A stretch of 64,000 nucleotides of DNA from Prinsepia uniflora. Taxonomy: Eukaryota; Streptophyta; Magnoliopsida; Rosales; Rosaceae. The DNA is taken from assembly GCA_032719365.1 (NCBI GenBank), contig CM064864.1, positions 3,000,817 through 3,064,816 on the forward strand. Direction: 5' to 3'. Position numbers and translations under genes: made by a program. Numbering within the stretch: the first letter of the stretch is position 1; every line of letters begins with the position of its first letter. The notes below the pieces were generated by a model, which was given only the letters and a program-made list of their open reading frames with translations, searched no databases and was not told the DNA's origin. Of this stretch, positions 48,615 through 60,113 are shown piece by piece.

Positions 48615-51600
48615 ATGTGGTATCAGAGCATGGTTGCTCATGTTACTCTGTATTCCAGAGCGTATTTTACACATTACTCTGTACGCAGGTCGAGGATGTG
48701 ATATCTCAATGGGCTACAGTTCGTGGTCAACCTGATGTTGTGGTGCCGGTACGATAGTTAGTAGGTTTGTATCGTGGAACGTCTTGGTTTGGCACTAGAT
48801 GTCGGGGTTGCCATAGTTTTGTCGGGATTGACAGTGTGGAGCCCTACAAATGGTGAACGTGGTATTACGTTAGAATTTTGGGATCGTGAGACGGTTAGTT
48901 GGGATCGTCTTCACTATGTTGTAGGGTCGGTCCCGACGACTGGTTTGGAGTTGCGACCACTCGATGGTCGGACTTTGGTTGGGTTAGATGGATTTACTGT
49001 GGTCGGCAGTTGGCAGCCGGATTCGAGGAATCCTGGTTGGATTATTGGTAGGATTGGATTGACGTCTTTACGATGTCGGACCGCGGGGTCGGTCAGATTG
49101 TTGATTTTACTGCTTTTCGCAGTTGGGTTCCGAGGAACTCTAGGGGTGATCGTGGAATCCTATGATAGGATGTGTATGGTTCGGAAAGGTAAGTTGGCGA
49201 GTGGTGTGACTTTGACGACTATTCGGATTTTGATTCGTTAGTCGGTCTAGTCATGTCAGCTTGTGTGGGGACTGCACTTCGCAGTCGAGGTTGTACTTAT
49301 CGGTTAAACCTATTTGGTTGTCGTGCTACTTAGTTGTGGTTTGGTGCAACTAAGGTTGTGGATGACTTAGTAGACGACAATGGTTTAGTCGAGTTACGAC
49401 AGGTTAGAGATTGTTGGACAAGTTACCAGGGTTGGTACTTGTCGATGGAATCCCTGAGCGGGATACGGAGTGGTCGTAGTTATGGTTGTTGGGAACCGGG
49501 GACGTTCATGGGATGTTTTCCTTTTCTCGTATAAATTATCAGGGTGACTGTACCTAGAGTTGGGCACGAGGGAGGCAGAGTTTCTCCTATTCGAGCAGAG
49601 GTACGGGGTCGTCGCTCGGTATGAGCGGAGATCCAGGGTTGTCAGTTTTGCACATGGTGTGCTAGTGTTATTGTTGATGCTAGTGTGGACACTTTGTGCT
49701 GATGCTGATAGGTGATAGTGTTGATACTGGTACTAGTGCTGGTGCTGGTGCTGGTGCCGGTGATTGCGATGACGTTGAGTCACATCCGTCGTGATGGGCA
49801 TATGTTCGGTATCTGTGGTTCGAGAATGGATCACGGATAGAGTTAAATTGGTGATGGACACGTGGTTGATGTCCGAGTGTGTTGGTTTCGATATGGTTGG
49901 AATTCCGGAATCGCGAGAATTGCGATTGGGGTGACACGAGGAGTGCGGGCTTTCCGCATTGGTATTGGGTAATTCGAAGTCATTAGGGTGACTTCTCAGG
50001 TTCTGCTAAGGCAGATGATGGTAGTATCACTAGTACACTGATCGTGCATTGGTTGGTGGACCCGAGATTTGTCTTGGGTTATCAGCATGTGTTGTGTATA
50101 TCGAAGTTAGGTGACTGAGATTTCTCATTTTCTGCTTGGTGGCAGACGAGGTTGGATTACGTGGTGTGGTGAGTGCAGCGAGTTTTATTTGCATTCACGA
50201 GGATGGATCTTAATGTCATAGTCTTGTATCATCCTTGATTTTCCACAGTGGAATGCCAAGGATCGATACGAGGTGATTGGGGAGGACCCACAGTCTCGAT
50301 CGTGACGTCTATAGTCGTTTAATGTAGTGGTGGATCTGGATCGTGATCTTGATGATCCAGATAGGTGGAGAGTTTATTACTCTTACTTGGATGTTGAGTG
50401 GAGCATGATGGGACTGAACTTCTTTTCGAGGTAAATCCCATATGGCTTATTACTCGCCTGAGTAGATGTCCGATGAGTAGGTGCCCGATGAGGTCGGATT
50501 TGGTCGGCCTTGGATGTGTGAGTATTGTGATTGGCTTTCCTATGAAGTCAATCGATGGTATTGGAGTAATCGGTTGAGCAGACAACCGATAGGTTCATGA
50601 TTGATACGTCTCGGTAGACGAGAACGATATTTCGGGTTTTGGAATCAGATTCTGGATGACGATTCAGGATTTGATTTTGGAACTTGAAAGAGGATTTCTA
50701 GATTTGGGTTTTGGAATCGGATTCTGGGTGACGATTCAGGATTTGATTCTAGAGCTTGACTGTAGATTTTCTTTTATGGATTTGGGTTCGGAATGGTTAT
50801 TCCAAATGCTAGCTTACGGAATGATGATTTCGGATTCGAATTTGGACATAGTTATGTATATGATTTCTGGGTTTGGATTCGGGATTTCTTACGAAATTGC
50901 GGATTCAGATTCGGATTTGGGAATAGATAATGGGTCGGAGTTTCGATTTGTCTAATACTGGATTGGACAAATGGACTCTATAGTAGAAACGTGATTGGCT
51001 ATGACCTAGGTGGTTGTAGTCTGGTTGATGGGTAGATGTACGTACCTTGTACGTTGTTCGAGGTACGATACTGGATAGGCTTGTGGTGTCTGGGAGTCCG
51101 ATTGGTTTTGATACCATCGGATTAATCGAGGTCGTGAATTAGGCAGCATACTGTGCATTGGGTCATGGTATTTCTGATGGGTCTAGTTACACACAGGTCG
51201 AGTGAAATGCTTGTGGTTAGTGTAACCACGAGTGTGTGTCATATCAGTTTTCGACTGACGACTGTCAAGTGGTGACGGTCAGTCGGAGGTGTCAGCGTAG
51301 ATCGTTGAGTGAGGTCTGATGACTCCCAGTGGGAGCAGACGTCAGGATATATTAGTGGTTGGGCACGGAACCGTCTAGTTGGTTGTGTCAACGAAACGGT
51401 AGATTTGGCAAGTAGTGTCAATTCAGAACGTATGACTACTGGCATTCGACGTGGTCAAACGTAGTCGATACGACGAGAGTGTTAGTGGCATGTCTGGGTG
51501 CAGACGAGTAACTATGATTCGAGTTAGTTGGTGTACGAGTGTACACGTGTTTCGAGGTCGATTCTACTATCCATGAGGTGGTTGTAGAATCAGGATAGTT

Positions 51601-51694
51601 GTAGTTTCGAAAACGAAACTAATTAAGGAGGGAAGAACGGCTAGAATTAGGTTGGTTGGAATTTCGAGGACGAAATTAATTAAGGAGGGAAGGT
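48615..51694 (+). other. G2 interior, non-coding
   Basis: After the primer site the sequence has stops in all frames. The longest plus-strand frame (48774-49241) has no retroelement motif. There is an internal tandem duplication of 72-bp period at about 50641-50785. Two purine tracts AAGGAGGGAAG occur near the end (51625-51635 and 51682-51693), each preceded by an AATTTCGAGGACGAAATT-like motif. That motif resembles the end of Gypsy pol (…NFEDEI) and may be its last trace. Confidence 0.75.
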
Positions 51695-54600
51695 TGTAAC
51701 GACCCGTCCCAAATTCCATGATTAGATTAGTGACTAATCACGATTAGTGAGGTTAATCCGTGATTAGTTGGGCGGAATCGGACGAACGATGCGAAATGAC
51801 CGTTTTGCCCCTAGTGGTGGCAAAACGTTGAATTTTCGATCGGGCGGTCAAATGGACTTTGACCGGTGACTGTGACGTAGTTCGTGACGTCACGAGTTCA
51901 TAGACAGGTGGCACGTTTAATTCCGACGTTCGAGGAGGAAGTTATGACGTTCGGAAGTGTAAGGGCATTTTGGTAATTTTGGTTAAAGAGGAGTCAAATG
52001 TTGACTTTTTGACCAAGAGGTCCGATGACCGAGGGCCGAATACCGTTACGTAGATAAGGACGATACGAATCCATAGGCAGGCGGCACGCTGAAATCGGAC
52101 TTCGAACGGGAGAGTTATTGGTCACGGAAGTTCGATTTCACTATGCACGAACTTCGAGACGAGGACGATTTGGCGAAATCTGATTGGGTGGATATTTTAG
52201 TGGGCCCCATGGATGAGTGACAAGTGTCACTCATCCCATTGGCTTAGACCCCCAATTTGTGGATCTACATAATTAATTAATATTATTTAATTAATTTTAT
52301 AATCCAATCCACACCTAATTCAATCCTAGCCATCCATTTCAATTCTATCTTTTAATCCTCACCCTTCATCTCTCATTCTCTCATCTGATCATCTTCCTTC
52401 TCTTCTCTGTTCTTCCTAAAACCCGAAACCCCCTCCCCCCTTGTTCATTTCCATTTTCATCATTTTCTCCAAAACAGCACACACATCATCACCACTTCCA
52501 TCACTCTTTGAGTGACCGTGAGGAGTGTGAGGGGCTGAGAAACCGGGGGACTGGACAGTGGACGGCGAAGGACACGGCGGAGGGAAACCCGTGAGGTAAG
52601 AAAATATTTCAAATTTTGAAATTGAGTTTTGTTAGTTGTTATTCGATTCTAAGGGTTAAGTTAGGTTGCTGGTGGTCCTAGGAGGAGGTTAGGATTGGTT
52701 TTGGGGCTTGGGGTGGCCTGGAACAGCCGTGAACGGCAGAAGAAGTCACGACCGCCATGGCTGGATTGAAGGTACGGGTTTTCGGTGTTTTTTCTTTCGT
52801 TTTAAGTCATAGGACTATAGGTTAGGTTGAGACGAGGAGAATGGGACAAACGGGTATGGTTTTGGTGGCCGGACGGCGGAGAACCTGCCGGGTCAAGCCG
52901 CGGGTTACAGCGACCCGGTTACTGGTATTCGGGTCGACCCGCTGGAGGACAGAGATGACAGGTGACGTCATCCTGCTGATGTCATCATGTCAGGGATGAC
53001 GTCAGCATTATCAGATCTAACAATGTCAGCTGACATGTCAGAAAATGGTCCAATAGGAGTGCGATACGTGTCACATGTCAGTGCACAGTCAGCACTGACA
53101 TGTCAGTGACGTGGCCCAATCAGGGGCTGACACGTGTTACTGACGTGGACCAGTGCCGTGATGACACGTGGCACATGTCAGACGGCCACGTGGCACTGAC
53201 AGAGCAGTGACCTAGACTAATGGGAGCTTGACACGTGGCACCTGTCAGAGTCTGACATGTCAGACCTGACAGCTGTCAGATGACGTCAGCATGACGTCAT
53301 GCTGACGTCAGCAGGTACTGTAGCTGGCGCGTGTGGGCGCGTGGGGGAGAATTTGGAGATGTGTTTAACATGTGAAATCTTCTATTCGATGTAACGAACA
53401 TTTTGGGACTGGTTTCGTGTCGATCAGATACCGTCTCGATATGTTTCGGGGCATCGGAAGGTTTAGGTTCGGGATTTAAAATAATTAAAAATACGGGAAA
53501 ATTACGGGGCTTTAGTGGGAGGTTAATTAAGTAGTTAATAACCTTCTATTACAATTTGGACAGGTTTGGGAGTCCCGGTGACGGTGATCGGCTCGGGGAG
53601 CCGTATGGCACGCAAATCGAGGCGGCAGCTCGGACGGTCTGTGAGTGGACCTTATTTTCTAAATTGGTGCATGCATAAATGTTTATTATATGTTTTAAAT
53701 GCTTGTTTGTAATGCCATGGGTGCATTTGTATGTGGTTACGTATAAGCACGTATTTCGAGGTTTCGGCCTTATACGGTGCTTATACGGGTCTGTATTTCT
53801 TTATTGGTTTTAATGAAATGACCTTGGATTTCTAAAAGGATAAACTCGGGTATAAGACCCATTTGGTTTTATCTCGGGCATATGACCTTAGATATCGGGC
53901 ACGGTGCCCAGCTGATGTCATATGTTCGGGCACGAGACCCAGTTACTTTATGGTTTATGATTTCGGGTCAGGGACCCTACGTGGATTTCCAAGTTCATGA
54001 CGGTTTACGGGAACCGGCATGGACTCTGGAAAGGTCATTCTGGTTCTTGACGGTTTATGGGAACCGACATGTTACCTGATTATGGATATTATGGATCATG
54101 ACGGTTCAGGGGAACCGGGCATGGATATTATGTTATGTATATATATGTTCATCTACCTTCCTTTACTTCTATTATCTCCTCTGGGGAGGGTCGTTGGCCT
54201 GGGTGGACCCCGGAGTAGTCACGGAGCACCGACTGAGTGGAGTCACCCCCCAGTTGAGTTCCTTACTCTCAGGAAGGCTATGATTACTATTACCTCGGGT
54301 AGGGTCAGTGGTCTGCGGACATTGACCTTGACTTTGAGAAGACTCGGATTGAGACCCGGGTAGCACGCGCGTAGCTTTGGATATCGTGACAGGATTGGTT
54401 GTGTGACTTATATGTATATATATTATATGTGGTGTGCACAGGTGTGCACAGGATTTGAGCAGTGGCTCGTGTACTTGGTTTCTTTATGGTTTGGGGCCGA
54501 GTCCCTTATGAATTTGGGCAGTGGCCCGTATGGTCGTTTTTATTGTGGTCCTTTCGACCTTGGTTTATACCTGCTTTGGGCTTAGTCCCACATATGGTTT

Positions 54601-54910
54601 GTTTTGGATAAATGGTTTTCGAATGCATGCATGCTTTTTAGTGAAGGGTACAAATGTCTTCTTATTAACTGTTTTTATAAACTCTTGTTTTGTCCACTCA
54701 CAGTTTTTAATGTTTTGACTGCCCTTCAGGTTGACATCGGATGTGGACTGTAGTAGAGACCGAGATATCACATGCCTCCTCCGGATCCTGGCGTACTCTG
54801 ATAGCCCGGGAGGGCAAAGGTCGGAAATATCCCTTGTCTGACACTCCGTGTCAGACGGGAGTAGGGTCATCCCGCACTAATCCCGGGGGGGATTGGGATG
54901 AGTTCTGTCA
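51695..54910 (+). repeat. G2 3' LTR
   Basis: Uninterrupted 3216-bp copy matching the two parts of the 5' LTR. It holds the hairpin (52211-52236) and the motif-dense block (52943-53320) with a 30-bp perfect palindrome at 53281-53310 containing three TGACGTCA boxes. Confidence 0.9.
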
Positions 54911-55276
54911 TCATCCATCATGGAATTGCACCAGCCTCAACTCGCTTAACTTTGGGGTTCCAATCCCCCCCAAAGCCACTTAAGCTCCCAAAAGGCCTAG
55001 TTTAGATCAGAGTTGCGCAGCGGCCCACTCTATCTAACACTATATTGTCCCTTCTGGGCCACCATTGGGAATTCTCCCTCCAATGCGCCTGTAGGGTTTT
55101 GTTCCCAAGACCTCACGCTTGGCAAGGCACACCTTAACCAATGCGGACAAGAGAGGCCTAGGGCTAGATAGGTGTGTGCCTACACCTTTAAGGCACATCA
55201 TCATCCTCTCCCAGACCATTCCCCCTCGCAGGAATGTGGGATTATTCACCGTTCCCTTAAGGACACGGGTCTTACA
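54911..55276 (-). repeat. C1 5' LTR, last piece, with half of the 5S-like segment
   Basis: Resumes at the tcatc duplication and continues the minus-strand 5S-like part (GGTGCAATTCCATGATGG) and the rest of the Cassandra LTR to TGTAAGACCCGTGTCC. The G2 insertion falls inside the intermediate element of the 5S-like promoter. Confidence 0.85.
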
Positions 55277-55281
55277 CGAAC

Positions 55282-57730
55282 CGAGTCCAAACTGGTTCTG
55301 TTTTGGTTCTTGATTTAACAAAACCGAACCAAACCGAATAACCGAACTTAAATAAATGGGCTTCTGTTTTTGGGTTTTAAGGAATGGGCTTATGTTTGGG
55401 TTTTAATGGTGGCCCAATTCTGTACAACCCAACCCAACCCTCCAAACTGGTTCTGTCTTGGAAGCCCAGCCCAACCCTCCCCATGACCCAAACAGCCCAA
55501 TCTCTCTGTCTCAAAACGATGTCGTTCAAACTAGGGCTAATCCCAAATCCCTAACCTCTCTCGTTCAGTTGCTCTCAGTCATCCCTAACCCTCTCAAGTC
55601 TCGACCTCTCACTCAGTCCCTCTCAGTCATCCATCTCGAGTTTCGCCTCCCTCGCTCTCATCTCTCTCAAATTAATCTCTCCATCTCGACTCTCATCGAC
55701 ATCGACTCATCCCTCTCAACTCTCAACTCTCTTGAAGACTTGAATTCCAGATGTCGTCGCCTCTACTCAACCATCTCCCTCGATTTCTCACCCTCGGGAA
55801 CCCTCACCACTCACCAACTTCGACCTCTTCGTCTCTCTCTCCCTTAACCTTTCCGTCTTCGTCGAAGCCCATCTTTGATCTCATCCTCTCCAGCATCGTC
55901 GAAGCTCACGGCTTCACTTCTCTCTCGCAATTTCTCCTTCTCCACGATCTCTCCATCTCCCTCTAAGTCTTCTTCTCCGTCTCTGTTGAACTTGAAGCTC
56001 AGTTCGTTGTCTTCGAACTTTGAAGCTCATGGTCTCGCCTTCTCCAAGACTCCATCGTTCTCTCCGTCGAAGACAAAAACTGGTTAAATTGGTCCGAAAC
56101 CGGTTCAAAATCGAACCGAACAGGTTTAATCGGGTTTTGGTTCAACCGATTTTGAGGCGGAGAATCGGACCGCACCGGAACCAATTCTCAATCTGGTTCG
56201 GTTTCGGCAAAAAAATCGAATCGAAAAATCGATTAACAGACTATCTTCATCCACCATGCTATAGCTTATTGCAAAGCGTAGGGGGTGATCATTTCAATTC
56301 AAAATATAAAAATTTATTATTATTAATGTAATAAAAATTAAATAAAGAAGTAATAAAACATTTATAATTGTATTTAAGTCTTTATTTATGTATGTTACTC
56401 ATCTGATTTGAGTAAACCCATTTTAGTCACTCTGGTTTTAATTTTATCAATTTGGTCACTGTCATTACGATGGTTAACAAATTAACTCATCTAATCAATT
56501 TATGTTAAATATGTAAAGGCAATTTAGAACTTTCAGTCCTATAAAACTCACAACAACCCGAAAAACCAGCAGTATGCCTTTCCCCTCCGACCCAACCCCA
56601 CGATGCCGCCGCCTCCACCTCCACCTCCACGCCAAACCCTTCAGCAACTTCCCTTGCCTCCCTTCAAAATTCATTTTCTAGTAGTCACTCAAATTAATAT
56701 GAATTGACTAATTAACCATTCCTCTTTTTTTGCATCAACCTACAAAATCGGCCCAAATATTAAAGAAAGAACAATAATTTTAATTGATTAATTAGGAACA
56801 CCAAAAGACGACCGACGATCATAGCGAACATAACTGAAATAGTGGAAATGATGGTTGCGAAAATTAGAGTATACCAGCATGCAGGGACAGACCCAACCCA
56901 TTTTGGGTAAGCTTTAGCACACCTCAAATTAGAGTATACCAGCATGCAGGGACAGACCCAACAATAATTTTTTTCTTTCTTATTTTCCAAATCGGTTTGA
57001 TTTTGTTTGTTCTGATGTTTGGTTGATGGCGACTGAAGGGAAGGCGAAAATGGGGGAGAAAGTGTGGTATTTTTTTCTGCGTGAGAGACAAAAAGTACCC
57101 AGAACAAATAGAGCAACTGAAGCTGGTTTTTTTTTTTTGGACAATACAACTGAAGCTGGTTTGAACTGTGTTTTTTGCTCATGTATTTAAATTTCTTTTT
57201 TGTTCGATTCGAGTTTGTAGAGCGAATGGGTGATATACAGGGTTTTTGAAAAGAATTCGGGACAGGAAGAGATTTGAGGAATTGGGCCATCGACAAGATC
57301 GAGAAAGTGAAGTGGGTGGGTAGTGGCTGGAGGTATTTTGGGGCTAGGGGTGTGAATGGGTCATGGCTGTTACACAGAGAATAGTGGAATGGAGAGAGGA
57401 GGAGCACGAGAAGAAGTTGAGGTATTTGTAGAAATTTTGGTTGAAATGAGTGAGAGCGGTTTTGCACTTCTCCCACCAAAATAACGAGCTCGGTCTTTTC
57501 TGATTCCTCACTGACAAACGTGGACGAGAGCGAGGTCCTCACCCTCGTTGACGAAGAACACCACATCAACAAGGCGGAGGAGGGATGGGTATGAAAATGA
57601 CGGTGAGGCCAAAGTGAAACCCTCGAAACCAGCTTACGGTTCTGGGGATTGTGAGGAAGATGAATGTTGTGCCTTTGTGTTCTTCGTAGGACATCTTGTC
57701 TGAAGTTGCTAAGTTAGTACTCTCCTCTTT
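55282..57730. other. Intergenic DNA with CT-rich and AACCGAACC repeats
   Basis: 55290-55350 and 56090-56230 are AACCGAACC-type repeats. 55450-56080 is CTC/TCT-rich with a serine/leucine-rich open frame that I take as compositional. 56760-57572 (minus) holds a 270-codon open frame of low-quality composition (see findings). A 40-bp segment is duplicated at 56861-56900 and 56926-56965. No recognised gene. Confidence 0.45.
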
Positions 57731-57912
57731 GCATATTACACTAAATGCACTTTGAATTCGCGACTTTGTCCCACTTTACACCATAAATTAATTATTCGGT
57801 CACTTAATATCTTGAAATGGCTAAGTTGACTCACTCAACTCTTTTTTCATTACATCCGTTTATTTTGATATTAAAATGACTATGTGGCACTTACATGGAT
57901 TAAAATACTTTT
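57731..57912. repeat. Extra copy of the left end of the TIR transposon
   Basis: ATTACACTAAATGCAC… through GATTAAAATAC repeats, with differences, the first about 180 bp of the adjoining element (57916-58092) at a period of about 183 bp. Confidence 0.75.
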
Positions 57913-59407
57913 GGCTTATTAGACTAAATGCACTTTTAACTCGCGTATTTGTCATACTTTGCATCCTGAACTGATTATTCGTTCACTTAACACCTTAAAA
58001 TGGCCGAGTTGACCCACTCAACTCTTTTTCCGTTACATCAGTTCCTTTTGATGTTAAAATAACTATGTGGCACCTACATGGATTAAAATACATTAAATTA
58101 ATAAGGTACAATTATGGAATTTCACAACTCTCATTCTTAATCTCCCCCAACCTCAATCTTCTTCATAGCCCTGAAACCTTCATCATCTTTCTCCCTCTCT
58201 TTGCATCTTTGAGCTTCATCTTCAACAAAATCTACTGTTTGGAAGAGGAAGGAATTCGAATCGGCCAAATTCGAGCTTGAAAACATTAGATTTTCCCCTA
58301 ATTTTAAATTTCAAATTAGGGTTGAGAAGATCTTCCTCATGGCGGTGATGATGGGTAATAAAATTTAATAATTGTCATAATTGTCTCAAATTAAAATCTT
58401 GGTGCAATGAATCAAAAAACCCAGAAAACTTCAATAGCAGGTTAAATCAAAAAACCCAATTTATGATTAAAGACAAGCTCAAAGGAAGGTGACCCTAGAT
58501 GAGTGTTTGAGTCGCTTGGCCTCTCGGGTTAATTATAGTTCTTCATCATACCATGACGAAGTGCGGGGTTCTTTGTCGGACGAAATCGATTCGACCGGGT
58601 TTTTCGGGGGAATCAGAGGAAGAAGATGAGGAGAGAGATGAAGACGAAGATGTAAAGGAAGGGATAGCTTTACATTCTCGAGCGACCCTGTTTTTTTCTT
58701 TTTCTTCCCATTCCCTTCTCATCTTGAATCTTATTTTGCAGGGGTTCTCATAATCCATTGAAACGGATGTTATTTTGGGGGGACTTGGAGTATTCATTGA
58801 AGCACAGATCTTAAACACCTCCTGCAACCAAAACCTATACCCAAATCCAGTTTCAACCTTCAAGGATAAAGAAAATTGGTTTTGTAAGCATCGATGGATG
58901 AGGCCGATTCTTACTGGCGGTGACAAAGGACTTAGATCTGGGTCGACGATGAAGTTGAGAGGGAGAAGAATCGATCAGACCGGTTGGTGAGTTGAGCTCC
59001 GAGACTGCATCTGCACCACATTCATCATCCAGGTGAAGGTCTGTCCTTGGTGAGAGAGGCGAAGGCCGACAAATGGTAGAGCAGAGGAAAATCTACCCAC
59101 TGTAAAATTTCACTTCATTTAAAAAAAAAAATTATACCTAGTTTCGGGGTGACTTTAATTACTGCTGTTTTTAGTTTAATGAATTCTTTTACCGTTACCT
59201 ACCAAACGGCTGACATAGCAAAAAGGTGCTAGTGTGTTAAAATTTCTCATTTTATCCTTACTTTTTACGACAACATAACACCTTGGACGAAAAAAGAGCT
59301 GAGTGGCCCTACTCGGCCATTTCAGGGTGTTAAGTGAACGAATAATCAGTTCAACGTGCAAATTGTGACAAATGTGCGAGTTCAAGGTGCATTTAGTCTA
59401 ATAAGCC
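57913..59407. mobile_element. Non-autonomous DNA transposon with long terminal inverted repeats
   Basis: The left end, GGCTTATTAGACTAAATGCA and following text to about 58040, is an inverted copy of the right end (about 59285-59407, …GTCTAATAAGCC). The shared inverted text includes GATTATTCGTTCACTTAACACC and GAAATGGCCGAG-type motifs, giving TIRs of about 120 bp. No transposase was found inside. Long TIRs suggest a Mutator-like group, but no 9-bp target duplication was found, so the superfamily is uncertain. Confidence 0.65.
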
Positions 59408-59614
59408 TTTTATTTTTTCCTTTATTTTCCTTCATGTTGATCTTTGTTTATTTTTAATGCTTGTTCGTCTCTTCTATTTCCTTCTTTGCTAGATTTAGGT
59501 TCTTGTGGTTTTTGTTGCAGTTCTAATACTGCCCAAGCTTGTTATAATGTTATATTGGAGTTGGACCAACCTAGATGTTGGATTGTTTTGTTTCCTGGTT
59601 TGTTGGATTGCTAA

Positions 59615-60113
59615 GTCTCGTTTAGTACGTCGTATTGAACTAACTATTTCAGTTTGATAGACTAATCTGTTAATAGAATTAACAAACTATTTAGTTGGAC
59701 GTTTGATGTTCTACCGGATTAAAATGCCAACTATATTATACTAGCCGAATTATATTATAATAGTTGACAAGAAATATTTATATCATAAATATTAATTATG
59801 TATACTATTATTACTTGTTATTAATTTTAATTAATGATTGAAATATTATTATTATTACTATTTATTAAATTATTAATAATAATAATTATATTATTATTAT
59901 TATTACTACTACTCATTCTCTTTTCAAGATTATTAGTCATCCGACTATTTAATACGGATAATTTTAAAGTTATTATTTTACCGTGTATGAACCGTATAAA
60001 GGCACTCAACCGTATTAATTTATATGGTGGCTAATTAATACGAGTGATACCAAACACTGGTCTTATAATATATTATTCTATTCAATCTCTTATACGGCGT
60101 ACCAAACGCAGCC
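59615..60113. mobile_element. MITE with GGCTGCGTTTGGTACG-type ends
   Basis: Left GTCTCGTTTAGTACGTCGTA mirrors the right end, whose reverse complement is GGCTGCGTTTGGTACGCCGTA. The interior is AT-rich with an ATT/TAA trinucleotide run (59848-59914). A second isolated right end (TAGGCGTACCAAACGTAGCC) lies at 60133-60152. Ends of this kind occur in PIF/Harbinger and hAT MITEs; the duplication is not clear enough to decide. Confidence 0.6.

Larger units (their letters stand above)
42407..54910 (+). mobile_element. G2: LARD-like LTR retrotransposon with non-coding interior
   Basis: 5' LTR 42407-48614 (interrupted by G3), primer site TGGTATCAGAGC at 48618-48629, interior to 51694, 3' LTR 51695-54910. 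Perfect target duplication tcatc at 42402-42406 and 54911-54915. The LTRs are about 3.2 kb and the 3.1-kb interior shows no gag, protease, RT or integrase motif in any frame. This matches the large-retrotransposon-derivative class, mobilised in trans. Confidence 0.88.
35053..55276 (-). mobile_element. C1: Cassandra TRIM retrotransposon split by nested insertions
   Basis: Terminal-repeat retrotransposon in miniature whose LTRs carry a 5S-rRNA-derived segment, the hallmark of Cassandra. It is complete end to end with target duplication cgaac (35048-35052 and 55277-55281). 3' LTR 35053-35394, interior 35395-35465 with the minus-strand primer site TGGTATGAGAGC, 5' LTR in three pieces: 35466-35488, 42303-42406 and 54911-55276. 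The gaps hold G1 and G2. It has no coding capacity and would have depended on enzymes of other elements. Confidence 0.9.

Noticed and set aside
48618..48629. tRNA-like sequence TGGTATCAGAGC
   Set aside because: Only the 12-base complement of the tRNA 3' end is present, as a primer-binding site; there is no tRNA fold.
48774..49241. 155-codon frame in the G2 interior
   Set aside because: No gag, protease, RT or integrase motif; judged a chance frame in a non-coding LARD interior.
55458..55847. 129-codon serine/leucine-rich frame
   Set aside because: Follows CTC-rich composition; no recognisable domain.
58546..58926. 126-codon frame inside the TIR transposon, with a serine run
   Set aside because: No transposase motif; the serine run is a trinucleotide tract; overlapping frames on both strands are equally open.
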